From Datnioides undecimradiatus (taxonomy: Eukaryota; Chordata; Actinopteri; Lobotiformes; Datnioididae), in contig WARS01000025.1 in assembly GCA_008933995.1 (NCBI GenBank), positions 6,369,477 through 6,433,476 on the forward strand: a stretch of 64,000 bases of DNA, given 5' to 3'. Below, piece after piece: positions 12,691 to 24,200 of this stretch. The notes below the pieces were generated by a model. It was not told where the DNA came from, did no database searches, and saw only the letters and a program-made list of their open reading frames with translations. Numbering within the stretch: the first letter of the stretch is position 1; the number at the start of each line of letters is the position of its first letter. Position numbers and translations under genes: made by a program.

Positions 12691-13414
12691 GAGTAAATAT
12701 GCTTTCAATGGAAATGCGAGAAAATCTGCTTATTTTCCTGCTTCGACACCATTGTCAGTTTGAAAACCACTTCAGGGAGAAAACAAGATGAACCGTTGCT
12801 GTTGTCCCTTTTCTCGCCAGCGGATGCACGGATAAAGTCTTTACGCCTGTTACTTTTTCCATTTTTCCCCAAGTTTTCAGCCACGGTGCTTTTCCCACAG
12901 AGCGTCAAGTAAAATGCAACAAAACATGCATTTCCGTCTAGAAATTTAAAAAAATAAATCTACTGTTGGAAAAATATATAAGCTAACATATGGTACTTGA
13001 AGCAAAACGCGGGAGCGAGGCTAAAACATTTTTAAGTGTGTATTTTTAGCAAACTGGAATGTAACTATTGCTGTTTTAGGAGTATTTTATCTACTTACGG
13101 CACATTGTTTATAGTATTTTGTTCTCATTTTGAAGATAACTTCCGGTATCTTTCGCGATAGTTTCCGTTAACTTTACAATCAATTTCCTTACACAGCTTT
13201 CCAAATGGTTGGGCCACCGTCTTTCGCGGCCACTCGAGGCGCTGTAACTGGCACGAGCCCCTGTTGACTGCTCGCGAGGAAGCGAAGTTGAAGCGTGGGA
13301 ATTGTAGTTTTATGTGAAGTTTAGCCACCGGCTAACTACCAACTTCTCAACGGCTGCTCTCGACTACTGTCGCCTACAACTTCAGAATGCAAAACGTATA
13401 GATGGCGGAGAGCA
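12690..13414. promoter_or_regulatory. Shared fgd6/vezt divergent promoter region
   Basis: About 725 bp separate the proposed fgd6 and vezt start codons, which point away from each other, as in human 12q22. The vezt-proximal half is richer in CpG and contains an ETS-type ACCGGAAGT (13139-13147, minus), a ZNF143-type ACTACAATTCCCACGC (13293-13308, minus) and a YY1-type ATGGCGG (13402). No TATA box is evident near either start. Bidirectional activity is inferred from geometry. Confidence 0.6.
13293..13308 (-). promoter_or_regulatory. ZNF143 (SBS-type) motif
   Basis: Minus strand reads ACTACAATTCCCACGC, close to the ACTACAATTCCCAGCATGC consensus of ZNF143/STAF sites found in many divergent vertebrate promoters. 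It lies about 110 bp upstream of the vezt start. Confidence 0.6.
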
Positions 13415-13422
13415 ATGACTGA
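13402..13422 (+). promoter_or_regulatory. YY1-like ATGGCGG forming a 6-codon uORF over the vezt start
   Basis: ATGGCGGAG matches the downstream YY1 element of TATA-less promoters. Its ATG opens MAESND followed by TGA, which ends inside the vezt coding sequence in another frame. Whether it is translated depends on whether the transcription start lies upstream of it. Confidence 0.5.
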
Positions 13423-13450
13423 GGAGTTCGATGAAGATGTGGTATTTGAG
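13415..13450 (+). CDS. vezt: vezt coding exon 1
   Basis: Encodes [12 protein letters not shown] (human MTPEFDEEVVFE) and ends at GTTTGT. The ATG at 13415 is preferred over the ATG at 13402, whose frame stops after six codons. Confidence 0.93.
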
Positions 13451-15320
13451 GTTTGTAATACACCCGCTGTTTGTTATCGAAACTTATAACTGATGCTGTG
13501 TCATACCTCCCGAGTTCTGAGGTAAATATAGACGTTTGGTTCCTTATTCATTAACGGCAGCTAGCTTACAAAGATAGCGCATCGTTAGCAAGCTAGTGGG
13601 CATGCTAGCCCTCACATAAGCAGCCGTTTCCCCTGTTGCCATGCACTGTCAATCCAAAACAAATCCACATATTTGGCTGGCTGCTAACTGCGAGTCTGCC
13701 AAGGAGCTTTGGTGGTCATGAGAGGGGCTGAGCTGGGCTGGGGTGCGCATTGTTGTTGGTGTTTCATCATTACTAGACTGGTAGTTGAAGGTGGGGTGGG
13801 GATGACCAGATCCAATGCGTCGGTTCTGGGAAAAAAAAACCCTTCAAACATACACACACACACACACACACACACTCATACACGTAGCTACATCTGGACG
13901 GTGACAACATGAGCTGCGACTACGTGTGACAATGCATGTGAGTAGCATTTAATTGTCTGACAGCTATCTATGTACACTATCTATGTGTCATGATGGATTG
14001 ATGGTTAAATGCATTAAGCTGAGATGCTCCAGTGCTGTTTTCCAGAGGCATCAAAACACAGCAGAGATGCCGGGGATCAGCAGCTTGGGGAGAACTGGGT
14101 CAGGCTTCCTATGGACAAATTCTAGCACGGGATGTTTTTCCTTCCCTCTGCTTATTTCATGGCTGATTTGATTGTGAGCTTTCTTTGTTCAGGGTAAGAA
14201 ATGGCATCGCCTGTGTTTATACTAAGACAGGGTTATAACACGATGAGTTATGCTTTCATTTTGTCCAGTTTCCATGCAGGGGAGAATAACTGAAGGAAAT
14301 CTTTGGTGCATGGAAAGGCTCAAAATACAGTCCTGAGATTTGTAGGAGTGTCTGGTGATTTACAGATTCACATGTGAAGGCACTTTCCGTTTTACAGCAT
14401 TCCTCCCAGAAGAAGAAAAGTAAGCTGCATGGAGGAGAAATATGGGCTGTGGGGTGAGGGTGGTGCCTCAACTTCAGCTGAGGACTTATTTGACAAATCA
14501 GTGATGGTTTTTCTTTGCTTATCAGAGTCAGGACACCTTTGGATTCACACTGGGGAGAAACTAGGGCAAAAATCAGGATGAGTGTCAGCTCAACCCACAT
14601 CAGACTGATGGCCTAATCAGCACATTTTCTCTCTTTCTTTTCCTCTCCATCCATCTGGCAATATTGTATCCGTCTCCCTCTCCATTCCCCTGTCTCCTCA
14701 TTCATCATTCCTCCACTGCTGCTCAATCTGTCTGACGGGCCCTCTTTCTCTTTGCAGAACTCCCCTCTTTTCCAGTACCTGCATGATCTAGGGCACACAG
14801 ACTTCGAGGCATGTCCGACAGCTTCACAGGAGGAGGAATATGGCGGACAAGAGGGAGACCTCACCTCTCCCGACCAAGAGCCACAGAAGACAACAGTGAG
14901 TTCCTCCCATCCTCCACGCAAATATCACACGTGCCTTTCCTCTCGTCTGACACTGTTTCCTGCTAAAAAAACTATGGGTCAGGTTCTGTAACGTGAGGAT
15001 TAGCCGGTTTCCTCTGATTTATATCAAATTAAACTGAATATCCTTCCGTTTTGGACAGTTGGTCAGACAAAACGAGACATCTGATGATGTCAGAAATCAG
15101 GTAAAGTAAAGGGCATTTTTATTTTTTTATTTCTGACATTTCGTAGATCAAACCCAAAATAGCAGACTGCAATAATCAAATCAAATGACTGTTTTTATCT
15201 GTACAAGAAATAACATTTGTCAGTCTAAACAAGACCCCACCAGGTCATAATCAGCCAAGTAATTAAATAACAGTGTCTAGCCTTAACTGCCATCACTGTT
15301 CAAACAGTCTGACCCAGGGC

Positions 15321-15352
<32 letters not shown>

Positions 15353-18190
15353 CTGTTTGACTCTGTGCAGTCAGATGGAGAGTAATTAATTTGACTATTG
15401 ACTCCGAACAGTGACACACATTGGCACACAATCACCCACAGACCGTCATGTGTGCCTGTTTATATGCTTTGCTTCAGTCAGACGAGACATGGCAACAAAG
15501 GCATCCTACACACTCATGCAGGTATTTTGCATTGCTTATTCTTTACTCTGCAATCACAGACACACAACAAATTCCTTTTTTTTTTTTTTTTTTGAAAGAA
15601 AACCTCTGTTTGTATGTCTGATTGTTGAAGAGATCGCCCAAATACGGTCATATGCTGCTTTTTATCCTCCTCTGCAAGTGTCCTGTTATAAGTTTTGCAG
15701 GTTTTTCGCTGATATTCACAAGTGTATGCCAGTTTTAAATGTACCTATGTGCACTCCATCTCTACAATCAAAGCAGCATGTGAACGTTGAATAGCAGTTT
15801 GAGTCGACCCATGATTCATCCAGAAGAGCGGTGTGTCCTGGGAAGCTCACATGACTCGGCCTCTTCTCATTCTCGCCCCTCCTCCTGCGACGGGAAACGA
15901 AACGGTGTTATGTTTGCGCCGCGCAGGAACTTTCCGTACGTGTCATGCTTCCTCTCTCGTGTTGTTCTAAGGAGTTAAGGAGGATGAGGGATTCGGATGA
16001 GACAGGAAAGCTTTTGGCTCGTCCTCTCAGTGACCAGCTTCCTGGAGCTCAGATAAAGTCGGAGCCAAAGCCAAACACCTTGTTCATGTAGACGAACCAC
16101 AATTTGTCTTTCTTTACATTATCAGTGATGGGCCAAACCATCTCACTGAACACAGCTCACATACATTATTTGCGGTATGTAGAGTCTGTGTGAGTGCGTT
16201 GGTTCTGATATGCTGATACGTTGAAGACCATTCAAGTGACTTTGTATGTTGAACCTGGTGATAAGGAACTGACATTAAGATCCAGGATCAGCCCAAAACA
16301 TATCAAGTCAAATGGCAACTGGAGCTGGAATATGGTCTTAGGTTGCTTTTTTCCCTTTCCCTACATAAATGTGACTGTTCAGTTTAAGGACATAAACTAA
16401 TTTGTAAACAAAACATGCCTTGGTTTGATGATAGACTGATAATTTGCTATTAAATCATTATTATATAACCAGTTATTTGCTTATGGTAATACTGCATAAG
16501 CAAATAAATGATCATAAATATACTTTGGAGGATTGCCTGTAACCAGAATAAGCCTGCAACTAACGATCATTTCCATTGTGCATTAATCTACTCTAAACCA
16601 GAAAACTGGTGCACAGCACATGCCAACTTTTCCCTCTCTGCCAATCTTCTGTATACACACTTATAGGGCTACAACTAATTTTTGAAATTACTGATCAAGC
16701 ATCTGTTTGTGTAGTCTGTAAAATGTGGCAGGATTGCGCCCAGAGGCCAGAGTCTTCACACGGCCTGTTCTGTCTGACCAAAACCCAAAGATATTCAGTT
16801 TGCAATCATAAAAACCAGCGAAGCTCAGCAGATTTATACTGTTGAGAAGCTGAAACCAGAAGCACGTTTTGCTCAATGAGTGACTTAGACTATTAATCAA
16901 TAATTAGACACACGACCCACCATAAAACAACAACTTGTTGTGTTATTTGGATTAACAAGATACAAAATGTTAATTATTGAGCTTTGGAGGTGCTGATGGT
17001 TACATTTTGTTTGTGCTAAGCTAACTGTGTCTTACAGAGAGGACATGAGAGGAATAAAGCCAAAAGGCATATTTCACATGTCTATCTAGTCCCATAACAG
17101 ACCACATGCTGTACACATGCACATTGACTTGCTATCATGCACGTCTGTCTGTACCAAGCCATTCTCTCACATAGTAGAAATCGGACAGAGGGTTGCCTGT
17201 GTAACAGCAGGAGAATACTGATGAGTAAGAGCTGACTGTGCCAGGATATTATGGAGCGAGAGGGTAGAGGCATATGTGAGTTAATCTGTACGTGGTTTAC
17301 ATCATCTCTGTGGTAGTATCGGGTGGGATTAACCGCTTTGATGCTGCAAAGAAGACTGAACAGAGTTGTGGCCTACTTTGAGGGCCGACGACCAGTGTTG
17401 TGTGAATACCCGGTCCCGAAGCTCAGTCTCCAATCAGTAATCAATACTGCTGCGGCTTTTAGACTAATAACACTTGTGCTTCGCCCCCCCCCCAGAGAGG
17501 GGTCAGCTCACAGGCTGCTCAGTCTGAATCTATAACCTTGTGCATCTGTTGTAAAGTGGAGCACATACGCTTCTCAGGATGCTATGACGCTGTCTTCTAC
17601 GGGATTCTCCATTTTTCATCCATTTAACAGGAACCAAATGGATGTGTGCGTCATTATTAAAGCCTCAGCATACGAACATCTTTCAAAACAAGTCCCATTT
17701 ATTGAGCAAAGGACGCCACGAAACGCTCTAAGCAGCTTAATGAATAGTAGATCCTATTCATGATTCGCCGTTACACAGTGAGGGATTTCTTTTTAGGCTC
17801 TTAGCACTTGGTTCAACAACTTGCAACATCTCGAACAGCCTCTCGCAGTAAGCTAGCAGTAAAAAGTGTGTGTGTGTGTGTTTTTATGTATTGTCTGCAG
17901 CATACCCAATGAAAAACATACAAACTCGTTTCTTTTTCTGGAAATAAAGAATCCACCCATTCTGCCGGGCAACAGTAAAAGTTTGGGTTTCACTGATGCC
18001 GGAAATGCAAATATCCACTTGTAACACCAAAATGGCAATTCAACAAACTGAAACAGTTGGTGTGTGGTTCTTGTGCCACAGAAGAGCGACGGTACGCAAG
18101 ACCCGGGAGAGAGCGGTTTTACAAACACGCATTGCATTTATTGTTGCTGCCTGAAAGAGTTTGTCTCCTGGGATACTCCTTTGAACCGTG

Positions 18191-18240
<50 letters not shown>

Positions 18241-21200
18241 TGTGAGCGCATTTAGTTGTTGTTTCGATGGGCGTGTGATTCTTTTGGAAATCAAGCCGAG
18301 TTAGAAGAAGCCCACCAAAATGACTGAAAGGCACGCAGGTGAATCATTTAGTATTTGTATCTGGAACACACTTCTACTTTGCTGAGCCACCGGGCCTGCA
18401 TCAGGGCATAAAATAATAGAAAGCCCTGCATAAAGCCGGAACGGAGCAGCTACTTAACCGACTGAATTATAACCTTTCCCCTGTGTATGATTTGCAGGGA
18501 GGGCGCTTATGGAGACTGGCTGAAGCCTTGTGGAGATGGAGTCCCTTTCACCAGGCGGCTGCATCTCGTAAGCTGGGCCAGCAGCTGGTAGGTAGAATGG
18601 GAAGCAGAAAGGAACGCTGGCACTGAAACCAGCGACTCCACTCCGTTTTATTTTCAAAGGCACGTCTTTTTCCCGAGCACCTGTTTTATTTAATCTCTTC
18701 ACTTGTAGGACTGTGTGTTCGGCCAGTACTCGGTGAGGTGCATTCTGGACCAGGACGTGCTGCTGCAGGAGGACGTGGAGCTGATCGAGCTGTTAGACCC
18801 GAGCCTGCTCACCCTCGGCTCGTCGCCCTCTGGCTCGTCCAGCCGAGCGAGCACCCTGCCCAGACCGAGCCTCATAGCCAGGCCCTCCCCGTGGTACGTT
18901 GTTAGGAAAGAAACACGCAGAGCTGCACAATAGACGGGGCAAATTAATTGGCTCACCAGAGAATATAATTAATTCTGATACAGCACCAGCAGGAATTGAT
19001 ACTATGGCCTCAAAAACAACAGAGTGACCTCTTTCACAAAAATAAACATTTAGCTGTGGCACCTTTTTGGACGGTACCTGGGAAAAGTTTGAGAGGCAGG
19101 TTAAAACGATGGTCCAATCAGTTCAGAGGAGGCTGAGCTATAATGACTCAGATCCAACCCAAACTCAGCGTTCTTGATGTCATGCTAGTATTTCTCTCAG
19201 ACTGTAGAGAGACTGATTTGTGTGTCCTCCCTGACAGATTGTCAGATGAACAGTTACTGTTGGACTAATTAAAGTTCTTTTCCATCAGGGACATAGCAGG
19301 CCTGGTGGGCCTGGCTGCAGTGCTGCTAGGTCTTTGTTCGGCCACTGAGGGCCTGTGGTCGCTGGCTGCAGCCCCATGGGGCTTGGCGGTGCTTGGATGG
19401 GTGGGCCTGAGGGGCGTCATGCTGTGGAGACAGGGTCGCATGCAGAGAGCTGTCCACGCACGGGCCACGCAGCTCCAGACTCTGGTCCACAACAGCAAGA
19501 CCCTGACCGGACTGTCTCGCAAAGCCCTGCGACTGGTGCAGGAGACGGAGGTCATCTCCAGAGGGTTCACCCTGTAAGTGTGCTTGTTTTATGTCTACCT
19601 TCATACGTAGCACCCAATCACATGGCGCTTATGTGCACTTCCTGTCTTGTCTCCGCCTGCCTGGTTCAAGCCTGCTCAGTTAATTCAGTGCGTTAGTTAA
19701 CTTGCCTCCTCGGGTCGTGTGTCTGGTGCTGGTAAATTATTCATGTTAGAACTTATTTTAGACCACTGTTTGTCTCTGTCTGTGTGCTTAGCTTTAGCAT
19801 TGTCTCTAGAAAAACACACTTTATCTAGCGACGTATGTCAGTCACTCAGTTAGTTAAAGGAACAATTAGATTTTTCGGAAAATTGCTAATCACGTTCTTA
19901 GTAAGGGTTAGATGAGATGATACCGCTCTCATGCCTGTATGGTTAACATCAAGCTAAAACTCAGGCTCTGTCTCACAGTTACAGAATTTTAACTTTATCT
20001 TATCTAGGCTAGCTGTTTCCCCCTGTTTCTGGTCTGTTTGCTAAGCGAAGCTAGCCACCTACACTGGTAGCTTCATAGTCACTGTACAGACTTGTGCTAT
20101 CAATCTCATATGTAACCCTTGGTAAGAAAGCACATAAGCGTATTTCCCAAAATGTCGAGCTGTTCCTTTAAAAACACGTCACGCTGTTGTTCGTCACCGC
20201 TCCGTCCTGTGTAGTGTCCATGTCTGAATTGTCTCAAGTTTGTTAGCGTCGTCTTCAGTGATGTGGTGTTCAGTGTTGTGTGTGCCCCCCTGCCTCTTCG
20301 GGACGTCTCCACAGTTGTATCACATTTCACTTGTCAAGTTTGCTCGACAGGGTGAGTGCGGCCAGCTCCTTTAGCAGGGCAGGGCCGGGGGCGATGCCAC
20401 GGGGCCAACAGCTGATCGGACTGAGGAAGGCCCTGTACCGGGCGCTCCGCTCGGCCTTCAGAGCCTCGCGCCGTGCCACCTGTCACATGCTCAAGGCATA
20501 TCCTTTACTTGGGGAGGAGGACTTCATCGCTCAAATAAGTCTGTCTAATAAGCATCTCCTCTTAATGTTCAGATATTCTCTGATTTATAAAGCACCTGTC
20601 TGAGAGGAAGTCTTTCTGTGAGTGTATTGGTTCAGAATAGCGTGACCCATGCTTAAAAATACTCTCACATCAAAAAAACAGTGAGATATATATATAAATA
20701 TATATATATATAACTTGAGTGCGTGGGGGAATATCTTGATGCAGTCATAGGGTTCTTGTCTTTTGAGGTTAACAGCTGTTCCTACGCAGGAGGAGCATGT
20801 TGATTCTTTGATGTGTGAGGCTGGAAATCCCAGACCTTTTTAGGTGTCATTCTGCCTCTGGAAACCTTTGTTTATGTGAGGCAGTCTTCGTATGAATTAA
20901 AAATAGGTTGCTTTCATGGAAGCGTGATGTGTCCTTAACCCCTACCAACGTTCCCTCTGAATTCTGAGATTGACAACGTGACCAACTACGTGTCTGCGGT
21001 GCCTCTGAAGGAGCTGGGGCTCGGCCTCGGTATTGAGCACCTGGGAGACGAGCAGGCTCAGGAGCTGACAGATGACTACAGCCTGCCAGCCCTGAAGGTG
21101 AGGCCGGAGGGTAAACCCAGGGCTGCTGGTGATGAGCGGACAGCTGGAGTGGAGTGGAAAGAAAAAGTCAATCCTAGCTATAAAGGGCACGTACAGTCCA

Positions 21201-24200
21201 CGACCTCATTAATGTCTAGTTTGTGTAAATTTGATTACATCAGACCTCGTAGTTGGGCGATAGCGTGACACAAAAGCAGCGTGTTCATAAACTCGGCTCA
21301 AGTAAAAGGACTGTAATGAGCCACAAATGACAGCCTGAGACCTATGTCAGAGAGATGAATGGTACTGATATTGTGAAATGTCGTTCAGCTGATGTTTGTT
21401 CTGTCCTTCTGTAGATGCTGTTCCAGCTGTGGGTGGGCCAAAGCTCCGAATGCTTCCGTCGACTGGCTCTTCTCCTGTCGCCTCGAAGAATAGAGGAGCC
21501 AGAGGAGGACAGACCCTTAGGAGACACCTCCCCTCCTCCTCCACCCCTGTTGCACAGGTCCATCGCCGCGGTGACCGAGCCCCTCCATCACGCTCTGGCC
21601 AGCTGCCTCGGTGAAGTGCAGCGCAGCTACGACTTCCACCGACACTTCGAGACCCAGCTGAGGACGACGGGCTCTGACAAGGCAGGGAGAGCCAGGGAGA
21701 AATGCCGAGAACTCAACACCCTGCATACCTCCATCCGGAGCCTGCAGCTGCACCTCAAAGCCCTGCTCAGCGAGTGAGACACGCACGCACACACACACAC
21801 ACCCTAATGACTGTTCTCAGTCTGCACTCAGCATAAGATGAGATGACACTAATCATAAGTGTGGGGAAACTGAGGTTGTGTTCCAATAGTCCTTTTTGCT
21901 CAGAAAGGTTAAGATAAAATGACTATAGCAACATAACATAATCTACAAAAGCGTATCTCGTGGGCGTCACCTGCTTAAAAACAATACATTTTCAGTTTGT
22001 AGTGTCATCATGCTCCCTCCTCTCCTGTTTTTGACAATATCAGAATGATCATCCTGGAGGATGACCTGGAGAAACTGATGGTGTCCAAGGAGCCGACGGA
22101 GTTGACGTGCGAGGGCTACCAGGACCTCAGCGACCGGCTGCACCAGCTGCAGCCGCACATGCAGGCCAGCAATGGCTGCTGGGAGGACACCATCAGCCAG
22201 GTGGAGCGCATGCTGAGACGGGCCAATGCTTGTCCAGGTGAGCTGGGTGGTACACAACACACACACACACAACACACACACACACAAAAGCTGCTGGTAT
22301 TAAAATACCCTGACCACTCTCTGTCTGTCTGTTTAATATAAATATATAACAAGAACATGGTTAGCTTAGCTTAGCATAAAGACAGGAAACAGAGCAACAC
22401 AGCAAGCACAGATTTGTCTAGAGGCAACAGCCCCCTCCTCCACTCCACCAAGTCACACGCTGTCATCACTATGAGGCTGCGCGGCAACCAGATGAGTCTC
22501 CAGGAAGTCACAACTCCCCGCCAAGAGACGTATCAAGGACACAACATCCTACAAAGCTACAGCGTCTCATTTTTACATATCGTTAGTTTTTTGTTGGACA
22601 AAGCAAATAAGTACATGTTAATCTGTGAGCTGTAGAGCTGCTTGTTGGCAAGTTATCTTACCTCTGGTAGAGCAAGGCTAGGTGTTTCCACCTGTTTTCA
22701 GTCTTTATGCTAAGCTAACTAACTAACAGTGACTTTATATGTACAGACATTTATGAGAGTGGTGATGATTTTCTCATGTAATACACTGCAAAAAAACCCC
22801 ACAACAAACAACAAATGTTAAACCGCTACTTTAAAAGTCTAGAAGTGCTCTTACATGTTTAAACTGTGCTGCTGTTTGTGCCACAGAGAGTCCTGTAAGC
22901 CCTGCACGTTAAACTAAATACTGCTTCGCTGCTAATTCACGTTTTTCCTCACACGTTTTCCTGCATTTCTCAGTATTCCATAAAAGATACATAAAGCAGA
23001 ACAGTGACACCCCCGCAGTGCTAAATTGGTTTCCACATTTAGACAGGGCCTATTTTTAGCAGAGACTTCCTACTTCCTTTGCCATGACTTAAGACTATTG
23101 CCAGTCATGGAGGAAGCTGCTCCTTTAGAATACAGGACAAGAACCAGGCCAATCAGAGCGGGGCAGTCAACACAATGACTGAATTACAATTGCCAAGTTG
23201 TTGAGGTCATCTGTTTTTGTTTTTTTGTTTTGTTCCACACTATCTGTGCAGGCAGTGCTGAGGGTCTGGAGCAGTGTGTTCCTCCTGTAGCCGAGATGCC
23301 TGCCTCTCCTCCATCCTACCCGCTGATCCTGGACAGAGACCCTGTACCAGAAGAGCTGGTATGATGTGAAATATCCACCTGCCACCTCACATCTCGTACT
23401 GTTTGCCTCTATTTACATCTGTATTTAAGTAACACAGTCAAAACTTCAAACAAGTGTGACATGAGGTCACTTGTCTCACTCTTCTTCCCTTGTTTCCACG
23501 TCTCTCCTCCCATTTCATTTGATTCAGGAGTGGGAAGCCTACGTGTCTGACTCAGACTCTGATGGAGAAGGTAGAGGGTCTTGGTCTGACATGTTGTCAC
23601 CGGAGGAGCGGGAGCGGCAGCGTCGGGAGAGGGAGGAGTCCCGTCGCGTCCTGTCAGAGCTCAAAGCTGTGCTGGGCTTCCGTGCGTCAGAGGGCGAGAG
23701 GATGAAGAGGAAGCAGCTGCTCTTCAATGACCAAGGTCTTCACAGAACTATGTCATTTCTCTTTTGCTGGTATTCTTCATATTCTTGGAATGAGTCAAAC
23801 TATGTGCACATTGAATATACATCGATATCGAGTTAATGAAAACATAATCTGTTGATGGATCTAATAAAAATAGTATCTTATCTAGTCAGTCACAATCAAA
23901 TAAGTTTAAATCAGTGTGCTAATAATCCATCATCTGAGATTTGTAACACAAAGTTAAAACTGTAAATTTCCTCTTCCTTCTTGCAGCTGCTGTGACGCCC
24001 TCAGCTCGCACAGAGAGTTCAGATCCTGTCACAAAGCCGTCAGACGCTGCGGCTTCTCTGGGATCAGTAGAAACTGGCGATGAAGAAGGAAACCACCTTT
24101 CAGAGTGTCCTGCAGGAAACGAAGGGGAGGAAGAGGAAGGAAGGGATGGCAGGGTGAGGCCTGACCCCTCCGCAGAGCCGGTGACGGAGTTCAGCTGCGG

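Larger units (their letters stand above)
14896..18497 (+). other. vezt: vezt intron 2
   Basis: Holds two family-A repeat copies (15008-15178; 16551-16600 with 16668-16916), a family-B fragment (16975-17040), T18 at 15576-15593, TG tracts at 15321-15347 and 18194-18239, and C10 near 17484. The 42-nt exon-like segment at 15059-15100 lies inside the first repeat. Confidence 0.7.

Noticed and set aside
15059..15100. In-frame 42-nt vezt exon between exons 2 and 3
   Set aside because: It fits AG/GT and phase, but lies inside a repeat copy matching 16775-16800 in reverse, and human vezatin has no similar residues. Left out of the gene model and reported only as a possible exonisation.
20498..20603. 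Extension of vezt exon 6 to the stop ([10 protein letters not shown]...)
   Set aside because: AYPL resembles human NYPL by coincidence, because the U12 donor ATATCCTTT encodes it. Conserved residues resume only after 20950.
20968..20969. TGAG acceptor for vezt exon 7
   Set aside because: Using AG at 20967-20968 would drop the conserved FPLNSE residues and would still lack a matching GT donor.
22414..22635. 73-codon ORF in vezt intron 9
   Set aside because: Lies in a family-B repeat and shares sequence with the non-coding copy at 46330-46440.
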